From Casuarina equisetifolia (taxonomy: Eukaryota > Streptophyta > Magnoliopsida > Fagales > Casuarinaceae): a stretch of 64,000 nucleotides of DNA. Each line of letters starts with the position of its first letter. Position 1 is the first letter of the stretch. Made by a program: the position numbers and the translations under genes. The stretch is taken from positions 236,501-300,500 of the forward strand of contig CM052360.1 in NCBI GenBank assembly GCA_028551475.1, given 5' to 3'. Below, piece after piece: positions 26,401 to 37,830 of this stretch. The notes beneath the pieces are model-generated. The model ran no database searches. It saw only the letters and a program-made list of their open reading frames with translations, and was not told the DNA's origin.

Positions 26401-29400
26401 TTTGAATCATCATAAAATTGTCAACCAAATAGGGGATGTACAAAAATAAAACATATACAACTAACCTGCGTCAGGAACAAATGTAATTGAGGATGAGACC
26501 TTGGATTGACCGTAACTTCAAATAGTGGAATAAACACATTATCCAGAATATTCTGGAAAGAGGTGACAATTCCCATTTTCTTGTACACATTATATAGACG
26601 TGGTAACTGCACAACAAAGAGTAATAAAAATTGACAAAGTAAGTTACTAAAAATAGCGTATTATAATACAACTCACTCAAAACTTACGGAAAAAAATTGC
26701 AATCAGTAATGCATTGGTAAGCTTAAAAAGTCAATCCAAGAAATTTGAGACAAGTTGACAAAAGAGAAACAATGAAATAAAATTACCACTAAGAAGACAA
26801 TAAAGATGCTCCACATTGTTTTGAGTGATTTTCTAAATATTAAAACTGGTTCCAAAAAGCAGTCAAACAGATTTCTTAGACTATCTCAAAATAGATATAT
26901 GATCATGAGGGTCAAGCTCATAGAGGTGAAGGACAAACATTTTTCTTACGTAGACCAAGCTATATGACAGTCCATTAAAAATTTTCAACAAGATCTTTTT
27001 GCTAGACTAAATTCCCATTAATATTGACATCTTTGTCATGGCTGGTTCATCTGCCATGTGTTCAGAAGAAATGTATAACCATAAATCTCCAAATTGCATT
27101 GATATCCATACATCCGTTTCAAAGAGTTTTGACATAAGATAAAATTACCAGCATTACTCCTAGAGAATAACCTTTTCACAAGGCAAAATGACGTTCAATG
27201 ATTAACAGGTCTAGAACAGCACAAAAGAGATGAAAATACATGCTTCAAAAAGTTAAATATGATCAGCCTAAAGTTTGGAGTAACGTCAAGGGGTCAGATG
27301 TTACTTTTCCAGGCAGTCTTTTTGCCACAATCATCAATAATAAACAATTGCTAAATAAATAATTCCTTGACCAGTTAAGCATGCTGTGACCACATTCATA
27401 TGATCTGAGTTCAACATATAGAAATTGTAATAGTCATGAGTCACGACCAACATGATCACATCCTCTTTTCTATAAGTATCAGAAAGTGGAGAGACAATCG
27501 ACCAAACATAAGACAGCCACTAGAAGAATAAGAAGCTAAAAAATAAAAAAATAATAATAGAAATATATATATATATATACCTGGATTAACCATACAGCAT
27601 TCTCACTGTAAAGAGCATTGTTAACAAACCAACTTGCCAGCTGATCCCATTCACTTTGTTTCCGTCCATAAATGGAAATCCTGTACTCCGCCATCTGAAA
27701 ATGAAAGAATATAAAGTTCTATAGAATTCAAGCGACTACATATTTATTCTCAGAATAACTGATAAGTGAAGTTAGTTACTAAGAGAGGTGTACCAAAAAT
27801 AACACCAATGCAAAAGAAATGACACCATCAGAAACCTTCCGAACAAAAGGATCAATTCAGTTAAAGCAGCAGCTATATGCCCTCACATATATTGGACGCA
27901 GTACTTTGCATTTGCTTACTCAAACACCAAAAATTCATCTTACCCTTTCTCTATCTACATTTTACCATGTTTTCTATATCAATCACTTATCTAAACAAAA
28001 TCATAATGCAAAATTAATCCTTTTTTTTTTAATGACACCGCCAAAGTAGTCACAAAATGCTAAATTTCCATTATGATAAAAAAGAACAAAGTAGATCCAA
28101 AATCAATTGCTTTAAGGGGGTCCGATAAACATGAAGGATGCCCGAGATCCACCAATATAAAAACACCAACTATGAAATAGAGCTCTGAAAGCAAATATGA
28201 ATGATGCACAATCAAACCTTGAAAAGAGGGTACATTTAAATATCCAAATAACATACGAATAGTTTTTCTTACGCTAAATCTAAGAGCTGCAGAGTATGAC
28301 GGTTCAAAGTTAAGCACATCATTTGCTGCAAGTTACTCTCATGTACTTCCAAAGCATTCAACGGAAAAAGTGATTCATGTAAGCTGAAAAATCTACAATT
28401 GAATTATTCACCACTAAAGTTGGTAAGATGGGTTACCAAGAAAATGATGAGTATAAGTACAAGCATACTACAATCAAAGATATGGTGGATCTATAGAAGA
28501 ATGAGGATTAGACCTGGTATTTGCTTGCTGCAAGGTCTGATAAAACTTGCTTGGTTACTTCTGCCAAAAACCGACCTGTAATATTCACTCAACCAATCAA
28601 CTTCACAAAAATGATACATTACAAAACATAATCACTAGCTTAAGCACAGAACAAGTAAAACAGAAGAGATCAAGAATTAAACTGGAAAAATAAGGAATCT
28701 GAGTTGTAAATATATGAGTTGAAGTTTGAAATTAGGCCCAAAGGCAGGTAGCTACTCTGAATTCAAGAGACTTAATTTAAAACTGACTCAGATGAAAGCA
28801 CCGCAAAAGATAAAAAGGAAGCAAGAGCATATAAGAAAAGACAAAATTAAGGGTATAAGCAAAATATGACCTTGAGTAAAATGTCAGAAGTATTCATGAA
28901 GCCAGCCCAGGAAGTTAGGACCAATGCTCTGCTAAACGTGCTTTATGCAAATTTAAATGCAGTGCATCCCCCCAAAATCTCTTCTTACACTAGTCCATGC
29001 AAAATCATTACAAGTTTCCATTTCTTATGAGCCATTTTTCTTTTTGGTGAAAGTCGCACCAACCATTTAAATTAACCAAGTTCCTAATAGAGTAACACCC
29101 ATAGCAGGCGCAAATTGAGTCATAAAATTCAATTCAAGCTATTTAGCGATCATGTCAAATTATTGTTAACATACTTTATCAACTTTAAGCAGAAGAAAAT
29201 CTAGATGTCCAACTTAAATGCATCTAATTTTTCAAGCAAATTTTTTGAATTTAAAATGAAGGTGATAAACCAATAAAAGAAGAAATGGAAAGACCAAACC
29301 AAGCAGAAACTAGTATTGTTTCCAAAAGTTTCTCCTAAGTAACTGATACTCATTCCTGTTTGCAGTCATAAGAAATTATGCAGCAGCAAGTTTAACTGTT

Positions 29401-32400
29401 AGTGGGAACCAAACCTTGGATAAGGTTGTCCTGCTTTAAGAATATCTCTCTGAGTCTGCTCTGTCCACAAGGATTATACTTGAGGTTGAACTTGTCAAAT
29501 CGATGAAAGGTACTTTTATCGGCATGGACATCCAACAAATCAACATTGAGATCATACCTGCATGGCAATAGCCATCATTTTATAACAGGTTTGTACATGT
29601 AGAGACACATTAAACCGAAGGTAGGGGGAGACAGGGAGACATAGACAAAGAAAAAGAGAGAATTTCTTCTAACAAATACATATAAAATAAAAATAAAAAA
29701 ACTAGAATAGCGCATACCCTGTTAACTCCAGACTTTCAAAAACTTCCTTGAGAGTCATATATTTTCCATCTCTGAATATGACAACCTGCGCAATGAAGTT
29801 AAGTTGGGTAATTAAAAAGCGTCAACAAAGTGAAATTTCAGTGACACATTAAAGTAGAATTGCCTCAAATCTGACTCATCCAACTTATGTAGAAACAACT
29901 AATTCATTCAAACAAATACTTCAGAGGGGGAAAAAATAACAGTTCTACCTCATCATGTTCCTTTTTAAGCTTTGACTTGATGAAGCGTAGGAGATGCTTC
30001 TGGTTCATACATGCAGAATGATGTACATGTGTATCCACTTTCCTGATATTGTAAAAATCACGGTGTGGTGCACCCTTTTGTTCCAGAAACTCCCTATCTG
30101 CACTTACTAACAGATGAAAGCGGAATTTCTGTATATTTTCACACATGTCAAAATGGACTTGGTAAAAGGTATGTTAAACATTTAAACATTTAAGAAACAG
30201 AAGCGCAAAACAAACACAGAATTCTACCTCTTCAAGAAATCGCAATCTATGATGGCATGCAGATCGAACATTTCCAACAGACATAACTTTTAGGAGGTGA
30301 TGCATATCCGTGAAAAAACTTGTCGAGCTTGCAACAGGAAAGAGGTCCACAGTATCTAAGTTAAAATTCAGAGAAAGGTTTAAACATCCCTATAATAACA
30401 AATAAAAATTCAAATAATAACAGAAAAGGATACTAACCCACCAAACATTCAACAAAGAATCGTTATCATACTGCACTTTGAACTACTTTGAGATGCTTAC
30501 CACTTTCACTTGCATAAACATGTACCACTCCATCTTCCATTTTGAAGTGATGCTACTCAGAAAACCGGAAAGCAATTATTAGAAAAAAGGTTTAAAAAAG
30601 AAACAAGAAAAAAAGAAAGAATGTATTTCAATGTTAGTTTTAAAACAAAGCAGACAAAAAATACTTAACAAAATATAAGACCACAAACAAGCGAAAAAAT
30701 AACTCACAGTTGTTGCTTCAGGAGGTTCTAAGTGAAATGGATTGCTCCTGACCTCTGACACACTAGATTCACCCACAGCTTCCTTCATCCATGGTTCAAC
30801 CATTTCCCTATAGACATATCTCTTACGCAAATCTAGACATTCAAGAATCATTTTCTGCACTTCTTCCTCCTCAGTGCTCATTGTGTCTGCACGCACATGT
30901 TTTGGTGAGAGAGAAACATGCACAACTGGTTAGTCTTGTATTCGGATGATACAACTAAACCAAAGAATTAGCGCACTCAAAAAGGTCAATTTAGGGGTGT
31001 TCTCCACAGCTTATAAATTCATAAAAACACATCTTCCGTCATGGAGTTGTGCTAAGAAGTAGAAAAAAGAAGATAATACCAAAGAGCTAGTGAACAAATA
31101 GCATAATCAAGAAATACAGGCGTCAACAGAATATAGAAGTGATGAAAATGAGACATAGATCTCAATGAAACTCTTTAGAACAAGTGAGTTGAAAATACCA
31201 GGGGCTGCTGTCCTCAGAGGTATATTAGCGTTGGCAAAATTAGAATCACTCCCTACTAGATGCACTGAATCCAAATCTACCTTCCCATTGTCAAGTGGAT
31301 CTACACCATCTTTTGCTTCACTTACAGTCTGCCTGCACATCTTATCGTCCATAAAGTTCCCACCATCACCCATTATTGGTAGAGTGTACCAATTTTGGTG
31401 CTTGTCTGAATTTACATCCTGAGTATCCATCAACCAGGGAAACAGATTTATTATGTTCCTCACTTTACAATAAATATCTGTCGTATTTGTTATCATAGAT
31501 ACAGTGTATATTCACTCTAATGTGCTTTTCTTGACATAGATGTGACTTGTCCCGCAACAGACAAAAAAGAAACACCATGAGACTGGAGTTTACTTCTCAA
31601 GAAAACTATGCTAATTCTGATCACCTCTACATCATCCACAGCCTAATTCTGTATACTAGAATGTTATGGTAAGAACTAAGTAACTAATCCTACACATACC
31701 TGTGCATTTGTGGTATCAGCTGAAGCATTGATATATCCATAGTCAAAAAGTATGTCATCTCCATTTGCAAGCTCAGTTCCTTCCTCGTCAGAATCTCCTG
31801 CATTATCAAAAGCATTGCCACCAGGGGATCTTGGAGTCACAAGCCTACCAACAGATGCTATCCTTGCTCCAATACCGGAATGTTTGAGAAACTGATTCTC
31901 TCCTGCAAATAGCCAAAGCGAAAACGAATTTTTATGCAATTTCGGATTCAAAATTGTCCTCTGATTGAAAATTGGTTTATATGACCAACTAGAATATCTA
32001 CAGATATAGTGGAAAGGATTTAGAGATGTTCATGCATGGATCATGCAATTAGGTTTTTATGCTGGCAAAAACACAACTGTAATAATCACAAAATTAGATA
32101 CAGAAAAGTAGACAAGCGTCGCCAGGCAGTTCATTTAGTTTCTGATGAGATTGCAACATCTCAAATGGACAGCAAACACAGACTGCTTACCAAGGAAAAT
32201 AAAAATTATAGCAACTCAAGAAGTGGAAGCCAACAAAGTAAACCCCCTGTGTCAAATATATATCTACTACCGACCAAAGAAGACCTTGAGGGTTGGGCGT
32301 TACGTTGTGATGCTTGGCTGAAGTCATTCATGAATTCTGAGTCTTTGGAGAAAAACATTTAGCAAGCGGATATTTATGATGGTTTGATTCATACAAAATA

Positions 32401-33281
32401 AGGTTTGCAGTTCACTCACACCAAAACAACCTTTCAACAACATATTTACACCAAAATTTTGCCGTCGTACTCACTGTTCGACAAGCTAATCCTACCTTCG
32501 AATTCTTTTTTCTTTTACTAAATCGATTGAAAAACGGAAGTGGATGAGGTCCATTAAGAATGATTCTGAGCGCGCTTCAAACTCTCAACACTATGAGTAA
32601 AAGTTAGCTGTATCTCTCTCTTATTACACTACTTTCTCAAATTATTTCAAAGAACAAGGAAACGTAATGATTCACAAATATTTCAATGCTCTACTAAGGA
32701 TTGCCATTAAAAAGTTCGATATGGTTATTATTCAAATTTCGAACCAGAAAAATAGAAGTTATACCGTCACTATGATCCATTCGGATACGCTGAAGCCCCT
32801 GTGGAATCAAATTGAGACCGTCCAGAGAGAAAGCAAAACCTTGAGCACCTAGTCCCGCCGGTGGCTGATCATGTTTGGGCTCTTGGTGCCCCCACTCATT
32901 TCTCAAAGCCACATTAGGCAAAGACGCAGAAATTCTATAACACCGAAGAATGTTCTCATCTAGAGACCTCGACAAACTGCGGCAACACATTTTCCGGTCA
33001 AGCTCCATCTCTCCGTCGGAGCCGTACCCTCCGTCATCGCCTTGCTCTTCTTCTTCCTCTTCCGCCTCGTCGTCGCTCTGGGAGACGAAACGGTCCCTGG
33101 CATTGGTAGAGGGCCTACGCCTGATCTCGACAAGGCGCTGGAGAACCTGGTCGACGCTGCGCTTGTGGATATAGAACGCGGAGATGGCCATCAGTGAGGC
33201 CCCCACGAAGGCCGCCATGGCTAGGTGCAGAGACGACGTTGAAGATGATGATGATGAAGAAGAACAAGAAGACGAATCCAT
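23500..33281 (-). CDS. FAC1: AMP deaminase (FAC1-like), 19 exons
   Basis: Complete hand-built model of 915 aa. Exons, 5' to 3': 33281-32765, 31902-31700, 31418-31199, 30886-30708, 30552-30501, 30355-30228, 30128-29949, 29785-29718, 29557-29415, 28575-28514, 27694-27581, 26606-26466, 25529-25377, 25197-25144, 25066-24956, 24768-24595, 24529-24449, 23754-23656, 23568-23500. AMP deaminase converts AMP to IMP plus ammonia, controlling adenylate pools; the Arabidopsis enzyme FAC1 is essential in embryos. Visible marks: a Ser-rich start with one predicted membrane anchor (about residues 18-38), an acidic Glu run at about 72-80, the zinc-binding HVHH (467-470), the ATP/phosphate-binding region [10 protein letters not shown], and the catalytic SLSTDDP (808-814). 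The N-terminal half before about residue 370 is poorly conserved, as expected. The protein is longer than remembered FAC1 (839 aa). The last intron starts GC. It converges on the flippase gene. Confidence 0.95.
26750..27190 (-). repeat. AMP deaminase intron 11 segment, copied at 37175-37640
   Basis: This intron portion (the whole intron is 26607-27580) has a diverged direct copy 10 kb away, upstream of the gene. Matching landmarks include GCTAAGAAGACAATA versus ACTAAGAAGACAATA, CAACAAGATCTTTTTGC versus GAACAAGATCTTTTTGC, and ATTGCATTGATATCCATAC in both. No reading frame or terminal repeats were recognised. Confidence 0.8.
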
Positions 33282-34335
33282 GAGTAAAGAGAGAGGCTCC
33301 TCGCAGTGTTGTTAACCCACAGATTGATCGCTACAGCGGGAGAGAAATTCCAAACATGGAGAGTACCGTGAGCGAGTGTGAGAAGCCAAACGACTGTTCA
33401 TGAACGCCTGGGACCCAAAGGGCTTTAAAAGAAATGGAAATGGGAAGTCGGGAGGCTTGACTTCATGGGACCTTACGTGTGGAGATTCTATGGGCTCTCA
33501 ATTTCTGCATTCCAATCGATGTCCTGCCTACCGTCGATTTTGAGTGCGAGCATGATGTGGATCCTCAACTTATCCACGTAAGAGACGTGTTCAGGTCACG
33601 GTGTATTATTGGACTTCCAGAAAGGCCTCGAAAATGAGCCCAAAATACCATTGGGTAGGGATCGGACCTACTAAAATAGCCCAGACTCAAAATCTTCTTT
33701 AGAAGTTGTAGTTATCTTTTATCAAATTCTTGACAGGTTTCATCTCCTTCCATTTTTATTTCATGTCTAATCACACCAAAATGGACTACCGGATATGACT
33801 CCCGGATAATTGTGTCACACTGGCGAAGGACGACAAAAAGAAAATTAAAGAGCCATCGAACCAAATTCCATCTTCTTATGATCTTTTGAAAACCGAACAT
33901 CAAAAAGAGAATCGTCAAGTATCTTTTCATGATATTTGGTGTTCCTTCTGTTCATTCGCTCTAGTCGCAGAGCGGCATACCGGAAAATCTCACGAATTGG
34001 ATTCGAACCAATCAAGCTACTTGCCCTTTCGTAGATCGTGACTCTGATTTTGGATGCGATGACTTATTTTCTTTACTTTACGCAATTCTTTATTTTTTCT
34101 TTTCGACCTTGTATCCACGGTGCATTACACAGAACACTAAGTTAATCTCTGTTAAAAAAAAACGACAAGCAAACCCGAAAACTTAGGTAGCCGTGCGTGT
34201 TAATAGATCTTCTTCTATACTAGTAGTAGCAGTAGTGGGTGAATCGGTTTATTTATTAGGTAAGGTTTAGTTTTTTCTTTATTAGAAGGATAAGCACGGT
34301 TATTGCAGTTTGTCCCAACATTCAGCCGAGGTAGG
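33282..34335. other. AMP deaminase 5' flank and possible organelle-derived DNA
   Basis: 33282-33660 is the putative promoter and 5' UTR of AMP deaminase. 33712-33870 is one copy of a two-copy repeat. From about 33960 the composition looks like plant organelle DNA, and a tRNA-like T-arm (TTGGTTCGAATCCAA on the minus strand, about 33990-34010) is visible without a full cloverleaf. The copia element at 34336 interrupts this stretch, which would resume at 36589. The organelle origin is a low-confidence inference. Confidence 0.35.
33712..33870 (-). repeat. Two-copy dispersed repeat, copy 1
   Basis: Diverged direct match to about 37670-37830. Shared landmarks are TTAGACAT(C/G)AAA-type and GAATTT(A/G)ATAAAA stretches on the minus strand, and GTNNCACNNTGGC...AGGAAATTAA-type stretches on the plus strand. 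It lies within a 72-residue open frame on the minus strand that matches no family known to me. Confidence 0.45.
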
Positions 34336-34692
34336 TAAAAAAAGATGAAAGAAATAGAATAACTGTGAGAAATGGATGCAATCCAGACAATGTTACACTT
34401 GCTTTATAGTTAATTTATACAAGAGATCTATAATTTACAAAAAAGTGAAAGAGAGGTATCTAGAGTAATCTTAGACAAATCTTAGCGAAGATTTGTAATT
34501 AATGCAAAGATTTGTAATAATTGCACTAATTGACTTAAGTGTCAACATGTCCTCTAATGTCATGCTTCTTTCTTGTTTTCTTTTCACACGTCTACTGTAT
34601 TTTCTTTTTGCTTTGACATTTTTTGGTCGTATGCTTTAACTTTTGCTCCTTTCACATTTGATGTGACTTCAGGCTTGTTAATATTTTCAACA
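34336..34692 (-). repeat. 3' LTR of the copia fossil
   Basis: 357 bp. On the minus strand it starts TGTTGAAAATATTAAC and ends in a T run followed by A. It is flanked on the left by GTAGG. Confidence 0.9.
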
Positions 34693-36224
34693 GGCCCCCG
34701 CAAACTAGGAGTGCAAATGCCCAGTTTGGATCTTGCAAGTTGATAAGGGACTCGGGCTATTGCCTTTGTAAAGACATCTGCAAGCTGTAAGTGAGATGGG
34801 ACATACCGAGTAATTAAGGACCCTAATGCCACCTTTTCCCGAACAAAATGGTAATTTATGGATATGTGTTTTGTTTTCCCATGAAAAATTGGTTTAGTGA
34901 TAAGATGAAAAGTAAAGATGTTATCACAAAAAATGATAGCTGGAGAATATTGGGAAGTTTGTAAATCTCGCAAAAGAGATATTATTCATGTTCATTCTAC
35001 AGCAGCATTAGCCAATGCTTGATATTCAACCTCAACAAATGATCTTGAAACTGTAGGTTGTCTTTTAGAACTCTAGAAGATACAATTGGCCCCCAAAATG
35101 ATGCCATCATATCCAAAATAGGGCTGAAGGTTTGTAAGCTTACCTAGAGAGTTAGTGACATGATTTGTTGCTCCAGAATCTGGCACCCAGCCTTCATTAG
35201 TAATATCTCCCATACTAAGAGCAGCAAGAGCTTGTGGAATGTCTTCTGTCTAATAAGAGTGGTCGAAGCGTTTGAAACAACACATTGTAGAGTGACCTCT
35301 ATTTGAACATATTTGGCAAACAATAACTGATCTTGAATTAGATCCAGGTTGTAGTTGAAACTGAGAACTTTCTAACTTATTGGTAAGAGGTGGATTTCGC
35401 TAGTTGGGAGTAGAGGGAGAAAACCCACGACCTTGAGAATTAAAAGATCTATATATTCGTCCATTATTTCTGCCACCATGACCATTTCTTTGAGAGAAGA
35501 AAACAGAAGCTTCATTTGCAGTGGCCAATAAATGACGTGTAAGCCGAACTTCATAAGCTTGGAGTTGAGAAATCACATCATCATGACATGGAATTGGAAC
35601 TTGCACATAGATAGCAATTCTAAAAGGCTCATATTGTGGGCCAAGTGCTTCAAGAAGTCAGAAAGTTTTCGCTGAGTCTATAAGCGGTTTTTCGATAGAA
35701 CTTAGTTGATTAAGTAATGCCTTGAAATCGGTGAGAAACTGAGATAGAGACTTGTTACCTTTTTGGAGGTGATGAAGTTGGGACAACAACTCAAATTCTC
35801 GGACCTCTAACTTTTGGGCAAACTTTGCAGAAAGTGTTTTCCAAGTTTTTTCAGCACGACATGTAGTCAAGATTTGCTATTTCTTCTTCTCCCTGTTTAA
35901 GAGTTGTCCTTGGTTGACTTATTTCTTCGGTAAGGAAGCCATATAGGCATTGGGTTTGGACAAGATTTTTAATTTGTGTAAGCCACGGGAGATAGTTGGA
36001 ATCAGTAAGTTTGATGGTCACGAAATTCGCAACATTAACATGAGTTGGAAAGGGGTAGGTTGGTGTCTTGGCCATTTTCGGCAAAAATAGTAACGGAAGA
36101 TGAAAAGGAACACAGAGTAGTTGATGTAAAGAAAGGTGGGACAGAAACCCAGGATATGTGAAGAGAGATAGAAACTATGAGAAGGGTGGATGGTCGGACG
36201 CACACGGTTAAGGCTTTGATACCA

Positions 36225-36583
36225 TAAAAAAAGATGAAAGAAATAGAATAACCGTGAGAAATGGATGCAATCCAGACAATATTACACTTGCTTTACAGTT
36301 AATTTATACAAGAGATCTATAATTTACAAACAAGTGAGAGAGAGAAGTATCTGGTCTAATCTTAGACAAATCTTAACAAAGATTTGTAATTAATGCAAAG
36401 ATTTGTAATAATTGCACTGATTGACTTAAATGTCAACACGTCCTCCAATGTCATGCTTCTTTCTTGCTTTCTTTTCACACGTTTGCTGTATTTTCTTTTT
36501 GCTTTGACATTTCTTTGTTGTGTGCTTTAACTTTTGCTCCTTTCACATTTGACGTGACTTCAGGCTTGTTAATATTTTCAACA
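36225..36583 (-). repeat. 5' LTR of the copia fossil
   Basis: 359 bp, the counterpart of 34336-34692. It is followed on the minus strand by the tRNA-Met primer site and flanked on the right by GTAGG. Confidence 0.9.
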
Positions 36584-36588
36584 GTAGG

Positions 36589-37174
36589 CTACTCACTTTC
36601 TCGTTAGAAGTAGTTAACGAACGGAAATAAGGTCATTTGATGTCTATAAGTGAAGATTGGATGGATGCCCGCTCCTTGGGTATGCTTTCAAAAGGGCTGT
36701 TTTCATGCGTGCTGGTGTTCGCGGTCTGTTGGTTTTTCTGTTCTCGTGGGGGAAGGCGGGATTGGCGCATCTACAAGTTGAGAGTGTACTCAGGCAAGTG
36801 GGCTAACTAGAACTACTAGTAAGGGGAATGGAACTCTTGTTTGAGAACTTTAGCTACGGACTTAGGTTAGCTAGCTCAGCTTCTCCTATGGCTATTTGGA
36901 TTAAGGAACTAGGGTAATGTGAAGACAAAGAAGGCCTAATAATGGTGAGTCGAATCAGGCGCGGCAGCCGTTCCAAGGCTTTTATGCCACCGTTCAGGCC
37001 TTATTTAAGATAGGAGAATGAGGTTCAAGCAAGAAACGCCGGGTTTTGCCTAAGGCGAGTAGCAGACTCTGGTTTCAGTGCACGTGTGGAAGGCAACTCT
37101 GTTTAGCCAACAAGCATAGGATAGCAATCCCCGGGGAACTTACTATTGATGCTAATCCATTAGCTGCTTGGCAT
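36589..37174. other. Gene-free stretch of organelle-like character
   Basis: About 590 bp with higher GC than its surroundings and no plant-nuclear repeat recognised. Its style (for example GGCGCGGCAGCCGTTCC near 36960) recalls plant mitochondrial intergenic DNA. It would be contiguous with 33960-34335 before the copia insertion. No gene was identified, and the origin is inference only. Confidence 0.3.
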
Positions 37175-37640
37175 GCTGACAAACGAGAAACGGTGAAGTA
37201 AAATCACCGCTAAGAAGACAATACAAATGCCAAAGAAAAAGGATTCTCCACATTGTTTCGAAGGGGTTTCGAAATATTAAAATTGGTTCCAATAAGCTGT
37301 CAAAACAAATTCGCAGAATATCCCATATCTTACATATATTATTATGCGGGTCAAGATCATAAAGGTGCAGGACAAACATATTTTTCTTAAGTTCACTTAT
37401 CGTACATTCTCCCAAGCTACATAACAGCCCATTAAAACTTTTGAACAAGATCTTTTTGCCATAAAGTGAAAATTTTCATTGCTATTTACATCTTTGTCAT
37501 ATTTGGTTCATCTTGCATGTGGTCAAAAGAAATGTATCACCATAAACCCCCAAAATTGCATTGATATCCATACGTCTATCTTCAAAAAGTTTGAGGTAAA
37601 ATGAAATGACCGGTATTACTCTTATAACATAAGCTTTTCA
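37175..37640 (-). repeat. Diverged copy of an AMP deaminase intron segment
   Basis: Direct repeat of 26750-27190 in the same orientation as the intron. No exon sequence is included, so this is not a partial gene duplication detectable at protein level. Its presence outside the gene suggests that both are members of an uncharacterised dispersed repeat, or that one was copied from the other. Confidence 0.8.
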
Positions 37641-37669
37641 CAAGCCCAAACCCAAAAGTGTTATTATTT

Positions 37670-37830
37670 TATTTTTTATTAAATTCTCGACGGTTTTCGT
37701 TTCATTCCACTGTGCATCTGCTTAAAATTTGGTTTGATGTCTAACCATATCAAAATGATAATATCATGTTCCGGTACGTCGAGATCCAGTACGGCAACTA
37801 TTGTACCAGGTGGCAACAGGAAATTAACCT
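37670..37830 (-). repeat. Two-copy dispersed repeat, copy 2
   Basis: Diverged direct match to 33712-33870, immediately next to the copied AMP deaminase intron segment. Confidence 0.45.

Larger units (their letters stand above)
34336..36583 (-). mobile_element. Ty1/copia LTR retrotransposon, internally deleted fossil
   Basis: 2248 bp, bounded by a 5-bp target duplication GTAGG (34331-34335 and 36584-36588). It lies on the minus strand: 5' LTR 36583-36225, primer site TGGTATCAAAGCC directly after it (36224-36212), then remains of Gag (about 36084-35650), a short Gag zinc-knuckle region, remnants of the RNase H end of Pol (about 34975-34760), a GC-rich purine tract, and 3' LTR 34692-34336. Most of pol (protease, integrase, reverse transcriptase) is gone, and the rest is broken at several places, so it is a dead copy. 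The LTRs differ at about 20 positions in 358 (roughly 94-95% identical by eye), making it older than the element at 1-4544. Confidence 0.9.

Noticed and set aside
33985-34045. tRNA-like T-arm with TTCGAAT loop and short flanking complementarity
   Set aside because: No D arm or anticodon arm of proper length could be placed, so it is not called as a tRNA gene.
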